64,000 nucleotides of DNA, from NCBI GenBank assembly GCA_022496805.1, contig CM040085.1, positions 33,013,811-33,077,810 of the forward strand, read 5' to 3'. Below, one piece after another: positions 45,437-57,269 of the stretch; positions within the stretch are counted from its first letter, which is position 1, and the number at the start of each line of letters is the position of its first letter. A program made the translations under genes and the position numbers. The stretch comes from Pohlia nutans (Eukaryota > Streptophyta > Bryopsida > Bryales > Mniaceae). Under the pieces are notes generated by a model that was not told where the DNA came from, ran no database searches, and saw nothing but the letters and a program-made list of their open reading frames with translations.

Positions 45437-45962
45437 CCCCAAAATGGTAGAGTGGTGAGGGCAAAACCCAAATGTGTTATAAAATGTTACTTTTGCAACT
45501 TTGATGAAGTTTGGTCCAAAAGAGAAAATGAGAAGCATGATGTTTAGTATTGATCCGTACAATCAAACTTTCAAAAAGATGTTTGACACTCATTTAATGA
45601 ATTTTGAAGCATTTACCAATTTAATATTCAACAAAATTACTAATCTTATTTTTAGAATTTGAAATTTGGTATGGGTGGTTAAAACTAGACATTCTATTCT
45701 AAATTTCAAAAAAGATTTTTTTTCAAAGGAGAAAACATCATTAGTTTCCCGAAATAGTAAATTTTATAACAATAGGACAATATTGAGGTCTTTGTCTTTA
45801 AAAAATTCTTCTTAGTGGAGTTTAACTTGAAAAGTAGACTTGATTTCCTATTTGAAAATATTTTTTATTTTTTCAATATATATTTTCTCATTTTGAACAA
45901 CCCGTAAAAAAAGGGTTTAGGCCAAAAAATGGTCGTTCGGTCATTTAGGAATTAAGGGTTAA
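45433..45962. mobile_element. TTAA-ended element, 0.53-kb family, copy 2
   Basis: It starts TTAACCCCAAAATGG and ends GGTCATTTAGGAATTAAGGG then TTAA. The interior matches 43276-43810 through most of its length. The two copies lie in the same orientation, about 1.6 kb apart. Confidence 0.8.
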
Positions 45963-46755
45963 GTTGTGTGAAATTCTCTCGATGAAATCGAGAAAAAATG
46001 TGCACTCAGAACCCTTTCATATCAACCCATTAGTACCAACATACATGAGTTCAGAACTTGGCATGGGAAAAGTGTCCAATCACAGTTGAAAATTCTGTAT
46101 TATCACATTTTGGAGAGTGTGATAATAACGAATTCACACTGTACTGCAATGACGTACGTAAGCCAGGCTACATTCTCGGCCCGCCACGTCAGTCCAGGCC
46201 CCCAAAATTATTCCTAAATGAATTAAAAACCTGGCCGGCCATCACACTGACCCCTTTCCCACCGACATATCAACCTCCAACCAAAAGAGGTCCACGGATT
46301 AATTAATTTTAATTTTTTTTAAGACTTCAAAGAAACCTCACTAGGATGATAATTGGGACACCAGTTTTTTACTATTTTATTCTATTTTTTGAAATAAGGG
46401 AACACAAAATACATTTCAACACCGCAGGGGCCAGGAGCTTCTACATAACTAGAAATAATTCAAAATTTAAATTGTAGGTTTGGTTATATTCAACATAACA
46501 TTCTTCAGCCCCCTACTGTTCACCTGTGAATCTCAAACATCTATTATGGGATCAGAGGAATCGCAGAGATTTTTTTTAATTTCACTTGGGCCAAACAAAG
46601 AGGATTGAAGAGTTGAATTATTTTATCAATAATTTCTCTACGCTGTTGCTATAGTGTAAAGGGTGTGGTTCAACAAGGTATGAAGAACGTTATGAGTAAA
46701 AAGGACGTTTCCTACCAATATTGAATAAATGTACATCTTACTAAATGGAAGGTAG

Positions 46756-46775
46756 TTTGTTTGTTTGTTTGTTTT
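46756..46775. repeat. (TTTG)n microsatellite
   Basis: Five consecutive TTTG units form a simple repeat in AT-rich intergenic DNA. Confidence 0.9.
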
Positions 46776-46959
46776 GTATGTTACATTAAGATCTCCCGGA
46801 CCTTGCACTTACTGGCCACGTTTTTGGCATTGTCACAAAACTCTCAACGTTTTTGGCATTGTTATTGAAATCGTTTCCTAAATTTGGGACTTACTGTGTG
46901 AGAATTATAGATTTTTAATTGAATTTTATCACTGTAAATTGATAAAAACCCCCACAGGA

Positions 46960-47205
46960 TTTAAACACATACAAGTATATGTGAGTGCACATAAAAGGTA
47001 TTGCCATATTACGTATACATACAATAAACATAGTTAGAACTGAAAATATTGATGTATACTTACATTAAACATATAACTAAGACGGAATAGATCTATATAA
47101 AAAGATTTTTAGACATATAACCCCTTGTATACAAGTAGTTTTTAACGACGTGCATTTATGACCCCGTGTATGATTCTCAAGCATAGTACCCCGAAATTTA
47201 AATAC
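46960..47205. mobile_element. Decayed member of the GGGGGTGCA-ended family
   Basis: GTGAGTGCACA, TATTGCCATATTAC, GAAAATATTGA-GTATACTT, ACATTAAACATAT, TTTTTAGACATATAACCCC and TGATTCTCAA occur in the order seen at 58976-59244. The terminal repeats have been lost here. Confidence 0.75.
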
Positions 47206-47751
47206 GATCATCACTACCAATTCATAATAATACAACAAGAATAATAAAAAAATAAAAATAAAGATCACCGTTCTTGCAATGGAGATAAAACCCCCACCAT
47301 GATTTGTAAAAAAGAAAACAAATAGAAAAATATTAAATTTATACAAGAAGTTATTGTTTGGAAAAGAGGCCATCAATGATCAATGTGCTTCGTGGTGAAT
47401 GTTGGTAATGGTTTTTCCCAACCGAGTGACGAGCCTCCGAATGTAAACTCGAGGCGGCTTGCTCTGCTGCAAGCCTTTGCTCGTCTCTCACCTTCGTCGC
47501 ATCGTCGAGCACCAGCTCCCCGAGGACCTCCATCTCTGCGAGGCCAGCTTAGGGTTTCATGTCCTCGCCGTAGTTTCCTCTTTTTAAAGCTTCTCGGATG
47601 GTTGAGGTTGCCGCAATTCGAACGATTAGGGCAAAGCGGACAAGGACGAAGCTCATTTTGGCTGTGTGATTAGGGTTTGGAATTGTGAGACGAGCGATGC
47701 GAGGGAGTGTCGGGCGGGGCCCTTAGGTTTGGGGCTGGTTAAGAGAATTTG

Positions 47752-50700
47752 ATGTCGCAGAAAAAGAGGTTAAGCAGCAGCAGCAGTAGCGGAGGAGGAG
47801 GAGGAGGAGGAAGTGGTGGCATCTCGCCGAATATGATATCAGCTACGAAGAAACCGAAGAACCAGTTTGAGAAGAATGGCAAGGTAGGGATGGTGGTGGA
47901 CGACCAAAACTCCGACGTGATGTTTGCGGATGGCGTGGAGGATCATTTGGCGTCCACTGGATCTTATCCTGCGGGACCGGCGTCGGCGGTCACCTTGAGC
48001 CATCATAGTCCCGGGGTTGGGACGACTGCCAACTTATCACGGAAGAAAGCCACTCCACCGCAGCCTACGAAGAAGTTGGTCATCAAGCCCTTCAAAGGTC
48101 CGTTCACTCATTGAGATTTGTAGCATTCCCGTTTTTACTCTGGAATTCAGTCGTTGGTCTTTGATTAAGGTTGCCAGGACTGGAAATTTCATCATCAAGT
48201 TTTGTGCACTGTAATTTCATGGCACGAGATATGTTTCCTTTAAATCGTCGAGAATGACATTTTGCGATGCGTGCTTTTAGGTTAGCAGAATATCTAGTTT
48301 GCATTCTCTAATACGCTCCTTGTGAGTGTTATCGATAACGGAGATGAAATATTTGTTGCGAAACGCATTTCGAGAGCTACTTTGAGTAGTGTTCCACATT
48401 TGGTCGGTTAGTCATAAGATTTCAACTTGTGGATTTTTCCGTTCTTTGCTGGTCAATAGGTTTTTTGAGGCCCGAGGATTCTCTGTGGTGAAGCGTAAGG
48501 TGGTTTTTTAGTGTATAGGATTTTGTCACAGGAATTTTGAGGGATTTTCGTAAAGAAATTATGAATTAGGGTTATGGAACATCCATTGAGGAAGTCGGTG
48601 GATTGATTGGCATGCCTGTTGTTCAACCTCATCCGTGTAGGTTGCTGCTCTGTAGTTCTTCAATACTTTCACAATTAGCAGAGGACGATGCTTTGAGCTA
48701 CATTTGTTGCAGCCAACCTCGGGCATTTTTAAATTTTTTTCACTTACTGCAGCGCTCCTTCTCCGATTTCGGTGTCACTGTCTCTGCATTGTGAATTGGT
48801 TATTGCAAGAAGTGGGTTTGCGTTTCGATTTCTGGAGTTTCTGACATGTAGCTTGGCTTTCTCTGCAGATAAACCAAAACTGCCTAATAACTTTGAGGAG
48901 TTAACATGGGCCAAGATCAAGGAAGCTGTAACTGCAATTCACCTAAAGCAGCCCGTGAATTGCAGTTTGGAGGAGCTATATCGGGTATGCATTTTCTTTG
49001 TTCTCACACGGAAGCATATTCTGAAATATCACTTATCACATGATCTACTTCGGAAGTGGCTATAGTTTTGTGAATTTCTGGATTTATGGGGTGATTATTT
49101 GTAACAAAATTGCTCAATGCTACAATTTCGACCTGAATTTGCAAGTCTGTTGCAGTTGCATGATAATATTGTGTCAGGGTTGCCTTGGCCTCGATGTTCT
49201 CATACGACTTTCGTTCCAGTAATAGTCACCATATGACTTTGATATTGTATTGTGGGTATTGAACTGCCAAGTTAGGTTTGTATGTTGTTCGTAGATTATT
49301 TAATCTTCGAGTAATATAGGAGTTTGACACTTCACGTTTCTGTTCTATCACAGGCTGTGGAGGACCTCTGTCTTCATAAGATGGCAGGAAATTTGTATAG
49401 AAGATTGCAGCAGGAGTGTGAAAGTCACATCTCAGTGAAGCTGAAAGACCTTCTGGGGCGGAGTCCTGATGCTGTGGTATTCCTGTCCCATGTTGAGAGT
49501 TGTTGGCAAGACCATTGCGACCAAATGCTTGTTATCCGTAGCATTGCGCTATATCTGGATCGAACCTATGTTATCCAGAATTCAGGTGTTCGTTCTTTAT
49601 GGGATATGGGTTTGCAGCTCTTCCGTCTCCACCTTTCAGCATGCCCCGAAGTCGAGTCTAAGACTGTCTCTGGTCTTCTCAGACTTATTGAGAAGGAGAG
49701 GTGAGATTCAGTGGTATTTCCTTAGGTATTGAGTGCTTTTTCAGTTAGCCGCTAGGTGTGGCCAGTATATTCGATGCAGTGGCTTTCCATTCTTACATTC
49801 TAGTTAGCATGTTGACTCATCAGAAAATTTCTGCGGAGTCTATTGCTTCTTGCAGTGTAATGTTGATATGATTTCTTAATTTGATACGGTTTGTATTATA
49901 TCCTTACCCTGGTGTACATGGTTGCTTGCATGCAGGATGGGAGAGACTGTGGATCGGAGTTTACTGAAACATTTGTTGCGCATGTTCAGTGCTCTTGGTA
50001 TATACTCTGAGAGTTTTGAGAGGCAGTTCCTAGATTGCACTGCTGACTTCTATGCAGCTGAAGGGACACGCTTTATGCAGCAAACAGACGTGCCTGATTA
50101 TCTTAAACATGTTGAGGTGAGTGAAGAAGTTTTCGAGCTAAGAAACGAAAGTTAAGTTGGTCGGCATTTCATTATCAAATATACATGCTTCAATGGATTT
50201 TTGCAGGATAAAACCATGTGCTGAGTTTTACTTTGTACGTGCAGAATCGACTGCATGAGGAGAATGAGCGGTGCTTGCTCTATCTGGATGGAAGTACACG
50301 GAAATTGTTGGTGGCTACTGCCGAAAAACAGCTTCTTAGTCGCCACACGGCTGCAATATTGGAGAAGGTGAAATAATACTATATTGAGCACTTTGTTTCA
50401 CCGAGTGATTGAAAATTTATTGGGAGCCTTCTAGATGGATGTAGAACTTGTTAATGCAGAGGGAGAGATAAGTATGCATGTTGCATTATGGAGCACATTC
50501 ATTCTAGTATTTCGCAGCTAGTTGACTTGAAAGTACCGGGCTTGATTTACAGTTTATTCGTTTTCGATTTTTTCTCGTCCTTTTCATTTACGCATTATAA
50601 TGTTGAGGTGTACTCAGCTCTGATGCTCTCTTGCTCTCTTGGGTGTTGCAGTATAAATGGGTCCTGCCGTGAAAGGATGTTAACTGCGTTTTGTGTGTTG

Positions 50701-53677
50701 GTGGGCTGCAGGGATTTGGTACGCTCATGGATGCAAATCGTGTGTCAGATCTGCAACGGATGTACGTGCTTTTTGCACGAGTAAATGCTCTGGAGTCCCT
50801 GAAGCAGGCTTTGAGCACTTACATCAAGGCAACGGGCAATAGCACTGTGATGGACGACGAGAAGGATAAGGACATGGTGTCTTGGCTTTTAGATTTGAAA
50901 GCCCGGCTTGATGCTATCTGGGAAGAGAGCTTCTCTAGAAATGAGACTTTTGCTAATACCTTGAAGGACGCGTTTGAGCATCTGATCAACCTGCGGCAGG
51001 TATATAATAAATATCTCTGCTTGGAATTTCATAGGTGAAAACCACCCTGCAGTTCTTGTTGTCACATTTTGAGGTGATTTTATCGACAGGAGCGTGGCTG
51101 ATTTTTGGTGTGTCATGGTGTTCAGAACCGGCCTGCTGAGCTTATTGCCAAATTCATTGATGGAAAGCTGCGTGCTGGAAATAAGGGGACCTCAGAAGAG
51201 GAGCTGGAGGGCATCCTTGACAAAGTGCTTGTGCTTTTTAGATTTATTCAGGTATGTCTAGAGCTTCACATGGTACATATCTCCTTACTACAGAACTCGT
51301 TTTGTATGTTCCTTCGGATAGGAAAACATATTATGTTGCTCACACATGCTTTTCAAATTGGAGCGCTTCTAATGGATAACGCATGTAAATGTAGGTCAAT
51401 ATCTGTAGTTGACTAGATGTGGGTTTTGATGTTTGGCTTTCATGGTGAATCTCAGGGTAAAGATGTGTTCGAAGCCTTCTACAAAAAAGATTTGGCTAAA
51501 CGTTTGCTTCTAGGAAAGAGCGCTTCCATTGATGCTGAGAAATCTATGATATCAAAGGTACTGCGTAGTTGGAAATTGCCACAGTTTCTTGGCGCAACCT
51601 TTCAGGAGCATAGAACTGTGATTTTTGATACTGCATACAATACATTTGCTTGAGAAACGGGGCGACCAAAGTTGATATCTATTTTGAGTTTCTTTCACTT
51701 CGTTTTCTTTGATTTGTTTTCAAATCACAGGTAGACTGTCAAGCCTCATGGATGTATCTTGATGTTAATTTTGTACTGTATTTACAGCTCAAGACAGAAT
51801 GTGGCAGCCAATTCACAAATAAACTTGAAGGAATGTTTAAGGTAAGGATTTCTCTCTTTACAATTAGTTGTGAATGTTATTCCACTCTACTTTATCGATC
51901 AATGTGAATAAATTAGCGTGCATTTGTGTCTTACCATTTGTCACTCACTTTTTGTTCCCTCTGCTTATGCAGGATATTGAGCTTTCACGAGAAATCAATG
52001 AGTCCTTTAGGCAGTCTGCTCAGGCACGGCTGAAGCTCCCCTCAGGGATTGAGATGAACGTCCATGTTCTTACTACTGGGTAACATTTCTGGAAACTATA
52101 CAAATTTTCTGTTGTGACGATGTAATTTGTTATGTTTCGTCTTGGATTCTATTGAATCCGTTAATCCCCATTTGTAATTAGACATTTGTGTCTAATGAAT
52201 CCTATGTGTTTTTTTTCTGGTGGTAGTGCCAGTTGTATGTGTCTCCCAATTTTGCATCTTATGTTTGTAGTTTTTTTGGTGGTGCAGATATTGGCCTACA
52301 TATCCACCCATGGAGGTTAGGCTACCACACGAACTCAATGTATACCAGGATATATTTAAGGAGTTTTACCTGAGTAAGCACAGTGGGCGGCGTCTGATGT
52401 GGCAAAACTCCTTAGGTCATTGTGTGCTGAAGGCCAATTTCCCGAAAGGAAAGAAGGAGCTTTCGGTTTCTCTTTTCCAGGTGAATATATCTGTTATTGT
52501 CGTAATGTTTGTTGTAGCTTTAAGAATCTCTACTTATTTGGCCATATTTTTTTGTGCTTGTCTAATATGATTTAATTTGTGCTTGGTATTGTTTTGACTC
52601 TGCAGACTGTGGTGCTTATGCTTTTCAACGACGCCCAGTCTCTAACCTTCCAGGAAATCAAGGATACTTCTGCAATCGAAGACAAAGAGCTCCGAAGAAC
52701 TCTTCAGTCACTGGCTTGTGGTAAAGTCCGTGTTTTAAACAAGGTACAGGATGAATCCTGAGTGAACCTTACTGTGCATCACTTTGTTCACGGAACAGCT
52801 AGTTAAATGTTTCTACGCTAAATTGTACAGGGTGACTACTTTTCACAGATTGGGAATTAGGTACTTGCAGTATATGAATTCAAGGGTTCATCCTAGGCTG
52901 AAACAGTGGTTGGGGTTGTGTTGTTTTTAATTCGTGCAGCAACCTAAGGGCAGAGAAGTGGAAGACGAAGACACATTTGTCTTTAATGAGGACTTTGTTG
53001 CCCCACTTTTCAGAATAAAGGTATTGTGCTTGTGCAATTTATCCCTCAAGGCTATACATCTGCTAAGTAAGGTAGGAGGAGAGTAAGATTTTCACACTAA
53101 TAGTATGTCTTGTATCACATCAGGTCAATGCCATACAGTTGAAGGAAACTGTGGAGGAAAATACAAGTACGACAGAGCGAGTGTTCCAAGATCGTCAATA
53201 TCAGGTTTGAACATTGTGGATCTTACTTGACATGTTTGTTCAGTAGTACTTGCTGGAATCTTTACATGCATGTCTCTTGATAGTCGCTTTTATCACTAAC
53301 AGGTTCAGAATACCCAGTTAGGTTTGTTGTTGATCCTTTGGCGATGTTGAGCAATGGTACAGATTGATGCTGCCATTGTCCGGATCATGAAAACACGCAA
53401 GGTGTTGAGCCACACACTGTTAATAACTGAACTGTTTCAACAGGTATGTTCTCTTTTGCTGGAACTCATTTTCAAATTGTGCGAGTGATGGATCATGCAA
53501 AACGTGGTTGTTGCGATTTTGCGATTTCCTAAATATCTCTGACTCTTCTGTTGCATACTGCAGCTTAAGTTTCCAATCAAACCAGCGGATTTGAAGAAGA
53601 GAATTGAGAGCCTGATTGATCGGGAGTACTTGGAAAGGGACAAAGCCAATCCTCAGATTTACAACTACCTGGCCTAG
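47752..53677 (+). CDS. CUL4: Cullin-4, scaffold of CRL4 ubiquitin ligases
   Basis: CUL4 holds DDB1 with its WD40 substrate receptors at the N-terminus and the RBX1 RING protein at the C-terminus. Plant CRL4 acts in light signalling, DNA repair and chromatin control. Sixteen exons: 47752-48097, 48869-48984, 49354-49700, 49936-50116, 50245-50367, 50712-50999, 51126-51251, 51456-51557, 51788-51841, 51973-52079, 52288-52480, 52606-52743, 52940-53020, 53124-53204, 53363-53443, 53564-53677 (2478 nt, 825 aa). A disordered Ser/Gly-rich leader of about 110 residues ends KKLVIKPFK, the usual CUL4 entry. Cullin repeats follow ([30 protein letters not shown]). The cullin-homology domain includes [20 protein letters not shown] and [13 protein letters not shown]. 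The winged helix has the neddylation site IVRIMK, Lys771, and the normal YNYLA end. Nothing is broken. CUL4 rather than CUL3 or CUL1 is indicated by the N-terminal block and the [12 protein letters not shown] block. Confidence 0.96.
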
Positions 53678-55596
53678 AGAGACTCTAGAATTGGTATGAT
53701 AAGATTTTGCTGATTTTGCTGACCATTCTGGAGGCAGAGAGCTAGTAGCCATGTTGATATTCCTTCCTGCTGTCTCTGTAAAGAATTTTTCTAGCACACT
53801 ATGATGTCATCTCGTCTGGAAGTGAACAGTGTCAACATGCATCGTTGGTGGCTCAACCCGGGAGGACACGGGGTTGTTTATATATACTAGGAGAAAACCA
53901 GGTTCTGGTTACTTTGTCCTTTAGAGATTAGTGGTGGAAGTTAATGACTCTACCTGGCACGTTGTAATGTTGCTGAACCTGAAAAGAATAGAATTCCCTT
54001 GTTACATCAAGAATCAAGTACTTTCACTAAAACGTAATGATCCTTCTGGTTTTTATGGCCCTCTATGATGCAGTTTTTTAACCTATTGTGAGCTTATCTA
54101 GCTTGTTATCTGGTATCGAACTTGTTGAAGGGTAGCATTGCTTTCATTAGCCCTGTGGGATTGTTACAAACTTGTGTCAGGCTCTTTCATATTGTATAAT
54201 CACTGTACTAGAATTGTGATTTAGTGTTTGGGACATTGTTTCTCAACACAGACACTATTTGACTTTTTGAAGACATGTAAAATTTAAAATGATAAAAACT
54301 TTAAAGTAAACCTATTGGATGTAGTGTTCCAATGATGAATGACAACTTTAAGCTCATGTCACTCGTCACTCATGCAAACTCATGTCACTTGGAAGGAACA
54401 TGCCATGTTTATTAAATGAGAGTGACATCAATGGAAGTTGGAATGACAAGGGACGAACTCCAATGTATTGTAGGGACACTATTTCTCCTCACCTTTGAAC
54501 GAAATATGGTACAAGACATCAATTCTCGTTGGACACTAAATCATAATTATACTCTTATGGATTTGAGTATGTCATTTTGAACATGGTCTTCCACAATTTT
54601 CCATAGATTTTCAATAGGGTTCAAAATTTCACTACAAAGTTGTGATAAAAATTGCATGCAATTCCAGACTTTGATGCATTTTCTATAAATTATTTCATTA
54701 ATAGTTTTTTGTAAATTTTTTATGGCATGTCGCATTAGATTTTGGAATATTATATTTTTGGAAAAGGCAACATACGGTAAAATTCCTTTTTAGAAGCCAT
54801 AAATTTGGTGAGGAATTAAATGTTGTAGAACAATTTATTGTTTACTATAGGGTTATAGTATTACAAGTCAAATGTATAATTATTTTGCAACGTGGTTCAG
54901 GTTTTAGTTTTTGGTGTACTGGTATTCAATTCAAATATATAAGTCATACTAAAAGAAAAAAACTCAAATTCTAAATCCTCAATTTTTTATTAATTAAATT
55001 TGTAAGTGTAGGAAACCCAATGTAAAAAAAAACCGTTTTTTGCTTTGAGCACCTAAATCTCAAAAATGGAGAAAAAATCAAGTGTGAACCTTTATTTATT
55101 TATTCTACATAGAAGTAATAAAAAGATAGTATAATTGCATTTTTCACTTTTTACAATTAATTCCGTTCAAAATTCTCAACCCAAAAGTGATTATTTTTTA
55201 CATTGTTGGATTCAAAATGCAAAATAAGTTTTCACCTTATGTTCAAGACCTCTCTAAACGTCCCTCTAGGTTACATTTGCAATTCAAAATACCATACTTA
55301 GCTATCAGGATTTGCAGCTCCTACTGAATATTAAATTAAAGTGCCAAAATGATACGAATATTCTCCGAGACTCAATGGATATTCTTGAAAATTCATTTTT
55401 CACCATAGAAAATAGATTTTTTTTTTTATAAAAAATTTCCTGAAAATTTCTCTTTTTATAATTAATTTTTGCCGACCCTGACAACCGAGTACAGTATTGC
55501 ATGCATAAAACTGAAAAGAAAAAGAGAATTCCGATTTGTGCCTTTCAGTATGGGCTTTACTGTAGAGAGAACATACACTAGAATCGATTATTGGCA

Positions 55597-55618
55597 AGGG
55601 TTTAGGGTTTAGGGTTTA
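55597..55618 (+). promoter_or_regulatory. Triple telo-box
   Basis: AGGGTTTAGGGTTTAGGGTT lies just before a pyrimidine-rich, leader-like stretch with a good splice donor. Telo-boxes near starts are typical of plant growth-associated genes, so this probably marks the promoter or 5' UTR of the LYR gene. Confidence 0.5.
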
Positions 55619-56948
55619 TCTCCGAGCTCCTTCGCAACAGACGATCGATCGTTTCACTGTAAGAATCTGCATCGCATTCTTCTTCTGGGGTTTCTGTTCA
55701 CTCAGGTAAGTTTTCATTTTGGTCTGCAGAGGCAGTATTGATATTATTTCTTTCCTAAGGTGTTTCAACATCGTTTCGCATTGTCCCTGGTTCATAATGC
55801 GATCCGGTTAGATATTCTGCAGGAGGCGTTGTTGCGTTCATCCTTTTCAGATTAGGGTTTTCTGGGCTACAATGGTCTTGTTGAAATTTTGTTTACCTTT
55901 TTGTTTTTGCAAGTTCAGTTCCGAAGATTGAGTGATGGATTTGAATACGGGTGTTAGAGTTCAAGGATTGTCCTGTGAGAATGGAGGCGATTTGAAATTT
56001 CTGTGAGATTTCGGGAATAAACGACAGAGATTTGTGGTTGAAATCGTGAACTGTGCATTCCCGTAATCAATTCATGAGGTCGAGCTGTCCTCTCCTATCA
56101 GTGTTGAATGTTTTTTTTCATGTTAGGTCACGAAATACTGTTATAGATTTGTTTATGTCGATACCATCCATCTTTCGTCAACAATTGTGTTTGAGTTTCT
56201 ACAACGTTTAGTGTTACTAGGTTTGATAGAGAAGGTATGAAAGCGTCCAAGAAACATCTAAGCATGATTCTTATTATTATTAGGCTGCCTTAGTTTTTGT
56301 TGGCAAGTGGAATACAATTCCAGGTATATGTGTTTCAGACACCATATGAATTTTCAAAATGTTGTACCCAAGATTGAGCATGTTCTCACTTTCAATGCAC
56401 AAGAATTTACAGGGGCCACTTCTAGGAAAGGTTAAGCTTATGAATCATTAGGGTTGTCAAAGGTGTCAAAGCTTTTGCGAGTGAGGACATAGCCCTGGGT
56501 TTCAATTCACGTGTAGAAGGCAACAGATTTGGTGAGAGTCTCGCGGTTGTGGCTGTGGATAACAAGACCTGCGTCGCAGATTCTCCTCTCACAAGCTCAC
56601 ACTCTAACACCCGCTATTTTGGATATCAAACTTCGAAATTCTTGTAACGCCATTTGCAAGGTAGTTACCAAATTGAACATAGTACTAGCCCCTAGTAGAG
56701 TCTTGGAAATTGCCTTCTTTTGCAGACCAGCTCTCCTCCAGCACTTTGGATAGCTCTATGGCTCTAGGAAAATGGATATGCACGGGTTGGTCAACAATTC
56801 ATTTGGAGTGTGAAAGTGAATAGTGTAAACCAGTTCAGGGCCCTCAAAACAACTCAAACTAGTTTATCTTCTCTTCTTAGTGCACATCATGGTTGCACAA
56901 TCCATGTGTGGTGACTTGTGAGTGGCTTACTTACTATTTTCAGAGTCT

Positions 56949-57112
56949 AATTCTCACCCTCCGTGGAAAAAGTAAATTGGCTAAAAATAGAATTTGGGGT
57001 GGCTTTCCTAGATTGCTCAGAAATCGAGTTTTATTGTTTTACTGCATTCGATAATATAGGGTCCAAATGACTATTTTTAGCCAGTTTACTTTTTCCATGG
57101 AGGGTGAGAATT
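56949..57112. mobile_element. Short foldback MITE with 42-bp arms
   Basis: The first arm (starting AATTCTCACCCTCCGTGGAA) and the last arm (ending CCATGGAGGGTGAGAATT) pair over about 42 bp with two or three mismatches around an 80-bp core. It is 164 bp in total and falls in the presumed leader intron of the LYR gene. Confidence 0.8.
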
Positions 57113-57269
57113 GAGAGATGTTGGTGGGGAACTACATGGTATGCCCTGTAATTTTTGGGTGACCTTCAGAGTGCAATTCAGAGTTGCTGGTGGAGATGCT
57201 CTGACACTTCCTATTGTGTGGAATTGTGTATTGAAATTCTGTTTGGTGGTGAAGGACAGGTAGGACGGA

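Larger units (their letters stand above)
42514..47751. other. Intergenic space between head-to-head FANCD2 and CUL4
   Basis: This 5.2-kb stretch is mostly occupied by small elements: two TTAA-ended elements of about 0.53 kb, two decayed 0.24-kb copies, a Stowaway MITE with another MITE inside it, a (TTTG)n tract and a GGGGGTGCA-family relic. The last 350 bp are the GC-rich CUL4 leader. 42950-43270 and 46050-46740 contain no feature I can name. Confidence 0.65.
53678..57269. other. Spacer between CUL4 and the LYR gene, and LYR leader
   Basis: The CUL4 3' UTR probably covers the first few hundred bases. 54240-55590 is AT-rich and shows no gene. The LYR leader likely starts near 55600 at a telo-box, and a GTAAGT donor follows CACTCAG at about 55705. 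An acceptor GGTGAAGGACAG just before the ATG (57260) would make a leader intron of about 1.55 kb; this is inferred from splice-site fit only. Confidence 0.5.
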
